Below, piece by piece: positions 17,860 through 38,980 of a DNA stretch of 64,000 nt (its first letter is position 1; the number at the start of each line of letters is the position of its first letter). The notes under the pieces are model-generated. The model saw only the letters and a program-made list of their open reading frames with translations, ran no database searches and was not told the origin of the DNA. Origin of the DNA: Chrysomallon squamiferum (Eukaryota > Mollusca > Gastropoda > Neomphalida > Peltospiridae); assembly GCA_012295275.1 (NCBI GenBank), contig CM022671.1, positions 30,868,750 to 30,932,749 of the forward strand, written 5' to 3'. Made by a program: the position numbers and the translations under genes.

Positions 17860-18530
17860 TGTGTAGTCATATCGTTTATCTTTCTGATAGGAAAAGATGA
17901 GGTAAACACAATTATCTAATCTCATTTAGCCACTATTACTAAAATGGAACGCATGATAAAAAACAAGTATATATTCACGTACACACACTCAAAGATAAAT
18001 ACTTACTGTGACACAACAATAAAACAAATAAATAAAAGATACTTTAATATAACAACTAAGATGTTATTCAGAGCTAACTATATAGAAAGATATAGAAATA
18101 ATGTGTACTGTGTATTATATTAGAAAATTTTGGGATGTCAAGCGGATGAATGAATAAATAAATAAATGTATTAAAAGACAAGCAATGCATAAAGAAGATA
18201 CAAAAAAAAATAATAATAACGAATAAATGCATGAATGAATGAATGAATAAATGAGATATGTTTAACAACATGACAACCGTTTAACAAGTATGGTAAAATT
18301 TTATATTGTTGTGATAATTTTGTGAACTGAAACCCGCTGACGTCAGAAGTATCCACGTGCAGATATGTTATATTCAGCATACTTTAGTGAGGAAAGGAAA
18401 TATTTCGAGAGTTTGAGTATCAAGTCGTTGGAGCTAGGACGACACGAGAAACAGATCAGGTCTCCAAATCAGGTCTGTTTCCAGTGTGATGATTGTTACT
18501 AACTTATATATCGTGTTCCAGCTTCAGGGT

Positions 18531-18700
18531 TTATTTATTTGTTTGTTTGTTTATTTATTTATTTGTTTATTTGTTTGTTTGTTAGTTTGGTTGTTTGTTT
18601 GTTTGTTTGTTTGTTTGTTTGTTTGTTTGTTTGTTTGTTTGTTTATCTGTTTACTTATATATTTATTTATTTGTTTATTTATCAGTTTATTTATTTAAAA
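18531..18700. repeat. (TTTG)n/(TTTA)n array
   Basis: Runs of TTTG with a purer core at about 18590-18645, continuing as (TTTA)n patches down to about 19000. Confidence 0.9.
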
Positions 18701-19447
18701 AAATATGTATATTTGTTTGTTTGTTTATGTATTTATTTATTCATTCGTTCACTGATAACATCTTTCGGATAATCTTTTATTTATTTATTTATTTGTTTGT
18801 ATGTATGCTTGTTTTATTTATTTATTTATTCATTCATTCATTCATAAAATCCTTCGTATAAACTTTCATTCATTTATTTATTATTTGTGAGTTTCTTTAT
18901 TTATTTATTCATTCAATCATTCAGTCATTCTTTCATTCGTTCATTCATAAAATCTTTCTTCTAAACTTTCATTTATTTATTTATTTATTTATTTATTTCC
19001 ACGAAGAACAAAAATTGCAACATGGTTTGGTAAGCAGAGTCACAAGATAGATAGATATATGACGTAACGAGAAGAGAGTGGCAAATGAATAGACACATAT
19101 TTTCAATGATAAAAAGAAAGTAATAATTCACAGACAAAATAAAAAAATCTTTTTATAAAATTAAAGGTTTTGAAATGTTTAGGTTATAAACTGGTTAAAA
19201 AAAAAAATATGGAAACAAAAAACAAAATAAAAAAATAGAATTAGTAAAGTAAGTAAGTAAATTAATAAATAAATAATATCGATAAAAACAACAACAACGA
19301 AAAGAAAGGAAAAGATATACAGATAAAAGGAAGAAAAAAAAAAAAAAAATAATAATAATAAATAAAAAAACAAAATGAGGATGTATTTTATCTGTCAATG
19401 ATTTATTTTATTATTATGAAACAGTTTTATTATTTACGTATGAATAT

Positions 19448-19479
<32 letters not shown>

Positions 19480-19683
19480 CACAGATTCATATACAAATGC
19501 ATGCATTCACAAATAAACAACAACAACAACAACAAAAACATCAACAACAACAACAACAACAGCAACACAAATCCTCTTTTCCCAAACACTTGAAAACTTC
19601 AATTCTTCAGAACTGAAAAGGACGTATCCGGTTTACGTCATGACACCTTCGTGGTTGTTTCTCTGGGTGAAAGTTTTCACAAC

Positions 19684-19693
19684 GTCACGTGAC
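19684..19693. promoter_or_regulatory. GTCACGTGAC E-box palindrome (CLEAR/USF type)
   Basis: Perfect ten-base palindrome 87 bp upstream of the metalloproteinase ATG. GTCACGTGAC is the core of the CLEAR element bound by TFEB/MITF factors and is also a high-affinity USF site. The location fits a proximal promoter. Confidence 0.45.
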
Positions 19694-19779
19694 CACCCAC
19701 TTGATACGCGTGCTAGGAACGTGAAGGGTTCTTTCGTCGTTGCATTGTGTGGGAATTATTAACTGGGTTAGTTTTTGAA

Positions 19780-27896
<8,117 letters not shown>

Positions 27897-28329
27897 TGAC
27901 AGCTGAATTTAGGAATATCTTTATGTTTTAATTTGGATTTATGACCAAATAAGGGATTAACAGAAGCTTTGTAAACCCAAACAAGAAGAGATTCTACCTG
28001 CGTTTCAGCTGAATGGTTGATCTATCACAATTTATTTATAAATATATTATAAACAAGCAGGCTGTTTTATACATATACACATCTTTAAGCAGAGAAGTCT
28101 AAGATGTTTGCCAAGTTTATTACCAGCAGAAAAACAGAAAAATGTCTGATTATTTGGATTAAAGAATATTTTAACATTACTATCTATGGGCACCTTAGGC
28201 AAATGAGGCAATCACTGCAATTGTGACCAAGCAGAGTGAGGCAATTAAGTGTTTTTGCCTCATTTCAAAAAGAGTCTAGTTACAGCTGTGCATACATACA
28301 TAGAGACACACACACACACAGACATGCAC

Positions 28330-28360
<31 letters not shown>

Positions 28361-28646
28361 AAAACAACATACATACACACAATTTATTTTTAGTGGTATT
28401 TTTTTTAATTTTTGTTTATTTGTTATGACTTTTTTATATATGAATTGTGCTTATAAGTCTGTTATTGTGGTATACAAAACTGTGTCAAACATATAATTTA
28501 TTTGGTTCATAAAATTATTTTTGGTAACGATAATTGCTTTCAGCTTTCAGATTTAAATCATATAATTCTTCAGTGAAACCAGAGAGAGAGAGAGAGAATG
28601 TGTGTGTGTTAAACAGAGAACTATACTGAATGCATGGAAATTTTAA

Positions 28647-28695
<49 letters not shown>

Positions 28696-30269
28696 TAATG
28701 AATATATAGCTAAGGCTATAAGAACCAGAATGATCACTGTATATGACTGGAAACTGAAAACAACCTTTGTTAATATGCCAAGTACATCAAGAACATAACA
28801 AAGAAGCATCAAAGCTTGGTTTTTTAAGTTGTGGCTATTTTTTTAGGACTCTGCTGAAAGAATCATTTGCACAGAGGTGTAACCATCTAAATAATAAAAT
28901 AAATTAATGTAAATAATCAAATCAATATAATTTTATTGACAACCATTCAAATCACACAGTTAAAGCTAAAGTTTTTATTAAAACAGTTAAAAAACTCTAC
29001 AAAATATAACATATATGTTCAATATATCAAATAATTTATATTCTTTATAATATGTACAGTATTTCATTTAGATACACTAATAATAATAATAATAATTAGA
29101 GAGAAAATGTTCCAAACAATCCTTAAGCAGCAGTTTCTTGGGGCAGAGGTTGGAACAGGATACTGTGAGTTTAAGGAAAGAGTGATGGTGTGTTTCTTTG
29201 GGTTGTTTTGCTACAATAAGTATCAACTATGGTAAATGTTTCAGCTCTGATGTGTAAAATATGATAAAAAAAAGATATGAAAATATGAAAATAAAAAGTT
29301 GATAATAAATGTTTCTCTTCTTGTTGTAATAGCAGTAACAGAAACAATTAAAGTAACCGAAAAAATAGCATCAGCAGCAACAGTGGCAGTAGTAGTAACA
29401 GCAGTTGTAATAGCAGTAGTAGTAAAAGTAGTACTAGCAACAACAGTATCAGCAGTAACATTAGAAACACCAGTATTAGTATGCATGAAAGTACCTTATA
29501 CCATATATTTAAACATTTTTGTTAAATTAATTGATACTACTAGTACTAGTACTAGTACTAGTAGTAGTAGTAGTAGTATTAATAATAATAATAATAATAA
29601 TAATAACCACAACAACAACAGTAACAACAACAGTAACAACAACAAAACAAGATGTACATTTTTTTGGCCTTCTTGCAATACAATTAGCTTCCTATTTAAT
29701 TTTTATACTTTGTTATTAGTAAAAAAGTTGTTGTTACAGTTTTATATGGCACTATAAATATCATTTTAGGTAACTGAAATATGTGGTTTCCTTTGTAAAA
29801 ACCTATATAAAAGTTTTGGCTTGTTGCTTTTATTTACTTAAGACGACACAGTAACCATTGCCAGGGTTGGATTAATACCTCTAGAGGCACAGAAAAGAAG
29901 TTGGTGTCTCATTTGTATGTGAATCAAAATATAAACAATACTAAATCATGAAATAAAATTCATTTATCAAAAGGAAACAAAACTTACAGTAAGCTAATAT
30001 TTATTTTGGTGTTCTTCCACCATATTTATATTCAGAAAGTTTTCTTCTTTTTTTTCTTTTTTTTATATATATATATATTTGTTTTTTTTTCTTTTTTTTG
30101 TGGATATTATGGAGGCCTCTCAGAACAATTTGCACAAAGTGATTCTTGGTAAATGCAGTTGTCTGAGTTGCCCCTTTCCTCTGATGGTCTAAGCACAGGT
30201 TTATTTTGCATAACGAGTTAATCCAGCCCTGTGTTTTGTTAAAACACTGATAAAAAATAAATAAAATCA

Positions 30270-30300
<31 letters not shown>

Positions 30301-30899
30301 ATGTCAGTGGACTCTTTTAAGTAGTGTGCACTACGGTAACAGAAAAAAATACATAATGAATAACTAGGTTCTAAGACAAGGACAAATCATACATTTCAGA
30401 AAAAAAGGTTTACGATATAAGTCTAAATGTATTTATAACAAAGATATATATATATATAAAAAATTACAACAATAAATAAAATACTGGATAACAAAAATCA
30501 ATGGGCATATAAAAAAAACTGAACAATATATTTAAATAAATGTTAAAACAATATATATAAAAATAAACAAAATGTGGCAGTAGTAATAATAATAATAGTA
30601 AGAAGAAGAAGAAGACGACATCAGTTTCTGGTATTTTGGATATATTTTAGAATCTGAATTGGAAGCACAGATCTTCACTGACATAAATATTTAAAAATAA
30701 AATAAAATGAACTGTATATAACATTTACTATTGCTATAAAACATGCTGATAAACCCACACACACACATACACACAGAAACACTAATACAAAATACTGCTT
30801 CACTCCACATCGGACCATTTTGACTTGATAACAGTTACATCTGCCAACACCTAACATCTCAGAAATGCCTCTGTAATAAAACGTGACAGTCTTACTGGA
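27897..30899. other. Convergent intergenic region between the MMP and zinc-finger genes
   Basis: MMP 3' untranslated sequence is expected at the left end; a weak ATTAAA lies at 28158-28163. It contains (CA)n runs at about 28340-28360 and 28653-28692, an 11-bp inverted repeat (AAATGAGGCAA at 28201-28211, TTGCCTCATTT at 28255-28265), AGC/AAC-rich trinucleotide DNA at 29330-29660, and the hAT-like element at 29862-30231. No exon was found. Confidence 0.55.
29862..30231. mobile_element. hAT-like inverted-repeat element (MITE candidate)
   Basis: The left end CAGGGTTGGATTAA and, inverted at the right end, CAGGGCTGGATTAA match in 13 of 14 bases, and CAGGGCTGGATTAA resembles known hAT terminal repeats. 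The interior is non-coding and AT-rich. No matching 8-bp target-site duplication is visible at the borders, so the copy is old or the borders are slightly off. Confidence 0.45.
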
Positions 30900-32358
30900 C
30901 TAATAGTCTTTGACATAAACAGGAATATGAGAAGACTGAACCTTCCACTCACTGGACAGGCCCTGAGAAACAACACTGTGCAAAGCTGACGTCGGTACAT
31001 TCATGTGAACACTGTTCATACTGGACACTGCTGGCACATTAGACACAGGTACACTGGACATATTAGACATGGAAACGTTAGACATACTGGACACTTGCAC
31101 ATTAGACATTGTGGACGCTGGCAGGTTAGACACATGAAAAGGTATGGCAGTGAGAGACGACACTGGGACATTGGACAGAGTGGTGATGGTTTCACTGGAC
31201 ATTGACGACACGGGCAAACCGGACATGCTGGTAACTGACGGCATGCTGGAAGGCGCAGTCGAAGTCTGACAATTAGAAGCAGGGATCATGGACAGGTTTG
31301 TGAAAGTGGCCACAGGAATGCTGGGCAAGCCGGGAAGTGAAAGAGTTGTCAGGCTGGAGGCTGAGACATCAGAGAGATTCACAAAGTTAGACACTGAAGA
31401 GCTGGAAGCAGACAGGTGACTCATTGGGATAGTCTGAAGATTGGAGATGGGCAAACCAGACACGGTTATTTCTTGGTTAGAACTCGAAGCGTAAGCTGGA
31501 ATCCTGTAAACTTTCCAGTGGTTGCTGTTAGGTGGTGGTTGTGGTTGTGGTTGTGGTGGTTGTGGTGTTTCAGCCTTCACAGCCTCTGCTGCTGCTTGTA
31601 TGACCATGTCTGTGGCCATCTGCTCATCCAGAATCTCATCATCATTGTCAGTCCTATCAACGTGACTCTGAGCAACATCCACCTCCACCTCGTCACTGGT
31701 CAGTTCGCGGGGTCTGGATCGACATCTCTTCTTGTGATGTGACATCGACTTGTGCCAGATGAAGTCCTTTCCACAGAATGGACAGCGATACTTCCTGTCC
31801 AGATGCTTGCCCATTATATGCACTCTCAGAGTGTCTGAATTTTTGAAAGACTTTTTGCAGTATTCACACACCAAAGGTTCTGGATTCTGATGCCTCCTTA
31901 GATGAACTGCTAATCGTGGTCTATACCGGTAGGCCATTCCACAGATGTGGCAGATGTGGTTTCGAGCTCCTGTGTGTTTGTCCATGTGATCAGCCATTTT
32001 GCGCTTGTCTGTGAACTGCTGGGAACAGATGTCACACTTGTATTTGTATTTCAGTTCGTGGGTGACCTGCGTGTGTCGAAGGAGACTTGACCTGCAGGAG
32101 AACTCCTTGCCGCACTGGTAACACAGAAACTTGGCATTGGCATGAGCAACGTTCATGTGGTCGCGGAGGTCACCTTCGCAGCAGTAACTCTTGCTGCAGA
32201 CCTGACATGTAGGCTTGCCGATGATGGTGTGAGTGAAACGATGTCGTTTGATGCTGGTGCTCCACTCCGTTTTGTAATTACACAGCTTGCAGAAAAATAT
32301 CTTTCCTTGTTTACCATACTCATTGTTTTCTATGACTGAAATAAATAAATAAATAGGA

Positions 32359-32390
<32 letters not shown>

Positions 32391-35078
32391 GTACTTACTA
32401 CTACTACAACTACTACTACTACTACTAGTAATAATAATACAAAACTAAAAAATAACAGAAAAAGCAAAAAAGGAAAACATGTTAAAAATACAAACAGCTG
32501 TAAATCATTACAGCACCATCATTATTATCTCTGCTGCTGTTGTTACTGCTGCTGGTTTGATTATTATCACATCATCATCATCATCATTATTAACTTCAAC
32601 ATCATAACTTCCATTTCTTGTCTCACAGATAAAAAAACAAAAAACATGGACACAAAAAACTCACATCGTTGTCGCCCACACCTCTTCACGTGCTGAGTCA
32701 GATACTCCTGCTTTGAGAAGCCTTTCTTACACTTAGAGCAGTGATGCAGCCAGCTGCCAGGGTGCTCCAGCATGTGTTCCTCCAGCTCAGACTTGTAACC
32801 GAACACCTTGCTGCACACGGGACATGTGAAGGCAAATGCTCTCTGCTTGTGGTTGAGGTTGAGGTGACGTTGAAGTCCCTGTCTTGTCTCAAACACCATC
32901 TGACAGTCTTTGCACGTGTACGACCGATGCTTGTGTTTCTTGCAGTGGCTGTTGATGTCATATTTCCTTGTCGTGCTGTAGCTGCACAAGCTGCATTTGT
33001 ATTTGCCCAGTGTCTTTGTGTAGCTGGCTGCAAACAGAAGAAACGATGTATTTGTCACCACAGATTCAGAATATTTACTAATCTGTGCAATGGTGGTGGT
33101 ATTGAAATGTATTTATTATCTGTATTTTTTTTATTACTTTTATGAAGAAGGAAGGAAGGATAAAAGGAGGATGGAAAGAAGGAAAAAGAAAAGAATGAAT
33201 GATAAAGATAGGAAGATACTTATAATCATTTTGACACATTTAACATTAACTGTATCCTCAGTCTGTCAGGATTTATTTTACATCATATGATCCAACATAA
33301 GAAACATGAAAAAAATGTCCCCCAACTGACATCCTTTTCATAAAACTTTATTGTTAGGTAAGACTGAGGAACAAAAACAAACAGTAACATAATGACACAT
33401 TTAATAAAATATAACAGTTTAGGAGTAACATAAAACTTAAAATGTTAGAGCTTTTAAAGGCACACTTTACAGAATGTAGTAGAATGGAGGGGTTAATTCA
33501 CAGACAAATCTAGTAAGTTAAATCAGTAGACATTACATATATGTTTACAAAATAATATCTACTAAATTCTAAAATATATTTATACATGTTTAAAAATGTT
33601 TTAAATAAATAATTACATATTTAAACAAACAGAAAATTAATACTGAATTACTAAAGATATTATCATGTGTTACTATAATGTCTTTGTCTTTTACACTTTT
33701 TAAAATTAATAAACTAAAAGCTAACACAGTTTTACCTTTCTCAACTATTTTATTATTAATATCGGCTGACCCATCACTTGTAACTTTCTTCTTTTTGACT
33801 TTGTTTTTTACTGAAGACATCAGTTTCGCAGTTTTCTCATTATTTTCGTTTTCTTTCAAATCAGTCATTTTATAGTCGACATCACATTCTTCGACAAACC
33901 ATCCATCACAGTCTGACCACCAGGTGTCTCTTTTGCCTCTTTTGTCTTTCTTTTCACACCTGTCATCTTTCTGTCCTCTGATTTTACATTCGTTTGATCC
34001 ATTTCTTCACAGTTTTCATCATTCTTTAACTCTTTTTCATCAAAACTTCTGCTCAATGAATTCTCAGTTTTTTCTGTCAACTTTGTGAGAATCAATTTCA
34101 TTTGACATTTCATCGTTGTGTGACGGTAATGATGCTGAAGAGATTTCCTCTTCTTTCACAGTGTCGCTGTCAGAGACACCATCATCGATGTTGTTGCAGC
34201 TGTCTTTTGAGTGAAGGGAAAGACTTGGGGAAGGGATGAGGAGATCGGAGTTGTGTTTTTTCGACCGAGATCTCGTACATCTGGATTCTGATTTACTGGA
34301 AAGAGGTTTGTGTTCCTTCGTGTAAGTCTGAACATATTTTTTAAACTCATCCAAACAAGATGTGAAATTGTGGATCAAACTTAAAGCTTTTTTGGTTTGT
34401 TTGTTGTTAGGACAGTCTTCAAGCTGAAGAATATAAAATAAATAAATAAATAAATAAAATAAATATATAAATACTAATTATTGGTAGTAGTTGTATAAAA
34501 TAAATCTATAAAATAATAAATTATTAATAGTATTTTTAGTAGTAATAAAAACAAGAATAAGAATAATAATAGTAATAATAATAAAAACAACAACAACAAT
34601 AACAATAATGATAATAATAAAACCATATTAAAATAAAATATATTTTTAAAATTTAAGAAATGAACTTTATATTTTTTTGCATTTACTATTAAAATAAAAT
34701 AAAATAAAATAAAATAAAATAAAATAAAACAAAATAATAGCACATGATAAATTATAGCAACTTAACACAAATGACTAATGTTGGAAAACTTGAATCTTAA
34801 TGTTATTAACTCACAATCGAGGTATCATCCCCATAAAACTCAGTCCCATGGTGACACAGCATTTAATAAAAAATAAAAATAATTTTTTTTTATCTACAGT
34901 ATAAGTGAATGAAAAAGAGAAACTGTTACCACTGATAGAGCTGAAAAAACTGCTGAAGCTGCTCATCAGCAGTGAGTCTTGTTTCAATCAGAACCGAGTT
35001 GAACTGGATCAGAGTCTGTTTGTGAACAAGGATATAGGATGTAGCACCATCACAGCAAACTGGGCATCCTTCAGGCAT
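30900..35078 (-). CDS. C2H2 zinc-finger protein with about eleven fingers and a Ser/Val/Pro-rich tail; frame problems in 5' half
   Basis: Probable nuclear DNA-binding protein. Coding exons, 5' to 3': 34930-35082 (ATG at 35078; MPEGCPVCCDG, a Cys-rich start), 33736-34423, 32665-33027, 30900-32335. The last three join in matching phases. Exon 32665-33027 holds four fingers, beginning with CSLC..HCKKH and ending with a C2HC finger. Exon 30900-32335 holds seven more, the last again C2HC (CPFC..HHKKRC). A PQ-rich stretch and about 170 residues of degenerate Ser-Asn-Val/Leu-Pro repeats follow, ending YVKDY. Two problems are seen. The first exon ends two bases into a codon while the next needs phase zero. 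Within 33736-34423 the frame closes at 34064, reopens one frame over, then returns before WWSDCDGWF. Compensating indels near A-runs, an undetected intron or decay would all explain this. The finger exons are intact. No specific orthologue recognised. Confidence 0.8.
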
Positions 35079-35116
35079 AGTTCTGCATCGAAAAAAAAAA
35101 AAAAAAAAAAATAATG

Positions 35117-35149
35117 ATTATTATTATTATTATTATTATTATTTATAGA

Positions 35150-35203
<54 letters not shown>
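35117..35203. repeat. (ATT)n arrays upstream of the zinc-finger start exon
   Basis: Two ATT runs separated by TTATAGAATT, next to a poly-A run at about 35091-35110 that on the minus strand forms the polypyrimidine tract before the ATG-bearing exon. Confidence 0.9.
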
Positions 35204-36026
35204 TATAGAATTAAAATTAAAAATTTAGAAAACAAAATATTTATAGATATTTATTTAAAAACAACAACAAAAAATCCCTTTCAAAACTAAATTAAAAACA
35301 TGAAAAAAGCAATTTCCTTTGTTTGTTATAGTTACATAATTTCATAAATAAAAGACACAAGTTAAAATAATTTTATCAGTACATGACAGAACTTTCTTTT
35401 ATATTCTCCTCTATGACAAAAATGAAAAATATCATCTTCAGTATAAAAGAAATCATAGTTTATAATTAGTAATCTTAAATAAATAAAAAAAAACATCATG
35501 ATAACGGGTATGTATGTGTGTGTATACATAACTACTTTAAGTAATCCTCTAACACTGTGCTGGACAGATTACCTAATCCACTATAATAATCCTAATTTAA
35601 GCAGTTTAAACTTTCCCACTTATTATATCCTTCAAATACATTCACAGAGCTAATGTTCTTATTTAATAAGTAAAATGATATGGTTACATTATGTTTACCA
35701 CACTCACTTTTTTAACATAGAAAATCTGAGACTGTATGTGTGTGTGTGTTTGTGTATTTTGCTGTATATGGTATGGTGCATAAATAAGATACCTTATTGC
35801 TAACAGAATGGCAGCAGCAGATTTCATCTTTTGTGTTTTTATTTTAAAACAGAATGAATGACATTTAATCCCTCTTAATTAAAAATGCTATGATGTGCAT
35901 TAAATAAGGTTTAGTGTCAACTAATAACTGACAGTTCATTGTACGTTTCTTTCGCTTGACAGTATTTTATTTTTTAGTATAATTATCACTGAAAACACCT
36001 TGTGGCACCAGTCCACTGCTATAAAA

Positions 36027-36057
<31 letters not shown>

Positions 36058-36509
36058 AATAACAAAATAAATATTCTCAGCTAGCTGCAACAGATCATTT
36101 ACATATGCACTTCTTCGTTGTTAGGCAATCACTTATTACAGGATGAAAAAAACTGGGTGCTTGGACCCTGACAATTTTATACGTTCTATTTTTGTATGTG
36201 TGTCTTTGTCGTTACTAGCAGCAGAACAACAAATCGGAATAAACTATTCTGCTGACAATCCATAAGGATCTAAATTGCAAGATTATTATTATTATTATTA
36301 TTTGTGAACGTGTTTCAGTCCTTGATGTTGACACGGAATAAGCTAATGTATTTACATTCATGTAAAATGCACTATTTATAGTTTACAAAACGGAAAAACA
36401 TATTCCACGAAATCAAATCACATTACGCTAATATAAGTTATTCGTCCAAATTTTTTGACTACCTCATATTTAATCCTTTAGCTGTATATATACATATGTA
36501 GATACTTAC

Positions 36510-36610
36510 CAAGTTGTTATTCTAGTGAACATGCAATAAATGCATTATAAAGGATCTAAAGTTTAATTCATTTAGTCCTTCGTCAATCTTGCTTTCCTGT
36601 ACCAACCGGA
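36510..36610 (-). other. Probable 5' non-coding first exon and promoter of the zinc-finger gene
   Basis: On the minus strand a consensus donor AACTTG|GTAAGTATCT lies at 36510, and about 100 bp upstream of it is an ETS site (ACCGGAAGT on the plus strand, 36605-36613), typical of a TATA-less promoter. A 35-codon upstream ORF (MGFIVYFRL start) lies in the exon. The link to the zinc-finger gene rests on order and strand only. Confidence 0.4.
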
Positions 36611-37324
36611 AGTAAACAATGAAACCCATAATACAGGCAGCCTGATGGCTTTTCTTTTTTCTTTTTTTTTTATTATATTTAGAACATTTATTGATTCTGA
36701 GCAATATCAGTTTATCTGTCATTTTTTAAGTTTAAAAATTTAATGATGTTTATTTTCGTGCGCGCATATTTATGTGCCAAATCTTTTGAGCTAGAAAATG
36801 AATACAATGACATTGACGTAAAATCTGTGTTCAGATTGTACATCACTATGAAGTATGATATTATAAAAAAATAAAAAAAAATTAACAAAAGAAGAATATT
36901 TGAAATTTTATACACTTTATTTGAATTGTTTTCTTGAAAAGTTATTTTAATCTTTTTGAATATCGGAAATATTTCACATGTCAATGCTAAACAAATTATT
37001 GTTTTGTATGGCCTTGTCATGCCTAATTAGCCTATGTGGCGATAGAAATCTGTACGTGTTCCTGAATGTTTCTTATTTTAGTTATTGTAAAACAATAACT
37101 TTGTACAAAAACAATAATAGTAATAAACCCATCATTACAGAAGGGGGTGTTGGGAGGTATATTATTATCATTACAAATTCTACAATTCATCTTTAACAGG
37201 ATTGTCAACATGGAGGTTATCTGTAATATTTCCATTTCCAAAACAAACACTGATATCAAAAATATATTAAATAATAACAACGACAACAACAACAATAATA
37301 ATAATAATAATAATAATAATTTAT

Positions 37325-38923
37325 CTAGGAATAAAAAAAGATTTTGGATGCTTCTTTAATAACGTTAAACGTCTTTTCGGTGTGCCTCTGAATGATTTCA
37401 ATAGCACCGGGTATTTGTTTCAGTTTGTTGACGTTAGCAATACAAATTTTCATTGCCTCTGGCGCCTCCGTGCTGTCTAAATTTGACTTCATTACGTCCA
37501 GGTTCAGTCTTTTCTCGTCATCAGTGACAAGTTCCACGGAACGTTTCACGGTGCTAGATTTTTCCAGAATCTCCTTGCACAGATGATTGGACTGGTTGTA
37601 AAGTTTGAGAGCTTCCAAGACATCGTCTGCTGGCATGATGGATTTTTCAGACACTTCTTTGGGGTCGTATTCGATCTGTATGCTGTACTTCGATCGCTTG
37701 ACTTTTAGTTCTGCTCCGCCTTATAATAATATTACAATGACAATGGCAATTATAATAAGGTTATCAGTATAAGTATTTATGTTTGCATGTGTTTGTTTGT
37801 ATACGTATATGTCTGCAAGTTTGTACATGGATTATATGATTTAATATTTTCTAATTATTATTTTATTTGCAATACAAAAATAAAACGTAAAATAATATAT
37901 AATTACGTAAATTAAGGTAATTCAAGAATTAATAAATAAATAAAAACATGGTTGCTGGCATACCGCATCCTGAAGCTAGGTTCTTCAAACACGATTCTAA
38001 GTCTGTATGGGTTGTTTCCCCTTGTGTGGATGTAATTTGCTTCAATGTCACTACCGTTTCATTTAGCTTATTAAATTTACCTAGCAGGTCGTTGTACAGT
38101 TTGCTGTGATCCTAAATAAATAAATCAATGACGATGATTATTATTATTATTATTATTATTATATGAGAAATGTAAAAACAATATTTTCAGACAGACGGAA
38201 AGAAAAAAGAAGAAATTAGAAAGAAGAAAAATAACAACAACAGAAAAAGATGAATAAACCGCTAACCTGAAACGTTTTGTCAAGAGATGGAAGAGCGATT
38301 TTACTGCAGATAACAGGAACAAGTTGTTCTGCGGATGTAGCTGGAGAAACAAATAATAATAATAATAACAACAACAACAATAACAACAACAACAACAACA
38401 ACAAACAACAACAACAACAATAATAATAATAATATTTTATTTCAGGACATGATATAAGAATTATAGTTCTTCTCCCCGGTTTGCTTGTGTCAAAAGCATT
38501 TATTAATATATAGCTAAACACAGAGCAGTATTATTCATAAACCTTGGGGCCAGTCAGTTATTTTTACTGCTGTTGTGTGCTGAAGAACTAAAGAACTGTT
38601 GGCGCCATCAAATATCTTAAAGCCTTGGGGTTCTGGCTAAACATACATCGACTTAAATTTTCGGTTATTTCATCGACAAAGGCCGAACCTTATGTCAAAA
38701 TGATATATTCTGATAATATTCCTCAGGAGCTGTGAAATTTTGTTTAGAGGCTAAATTTAGAGCGAGTCTATGACAGAGAGTAATCAAAAATAGCGAAGTT
38801 GAAACACGTCAGTGATGTTTCCAATAGTTTCTTCTTTGAAAGTTTAAATTAACAGTGTTTATTAGATCACACCCGTAAAAGAGTGTTTCTAATTACGATG
38901 TTTTGGCAACAGAATCTAAAACA

Positions 38924-38980
<57 letters not shown>

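Larger units (their letters stand above)
17000..19779. other. Intergenic region upstream of the metalloproteinase gene
   Basis: Contains no recognisable exon. It holds a second (TATG)n array at 17518-17775, a (CA)n run near 17823-17855, long TTTG/TTTA tetranucleotide arrays at about 18531-18990, poly-A runs near 19332 and 19452, and (CAA)n near 19517-19567. Scattered regulatory-type motifs are given as separate entries. Confidence 0.6.
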
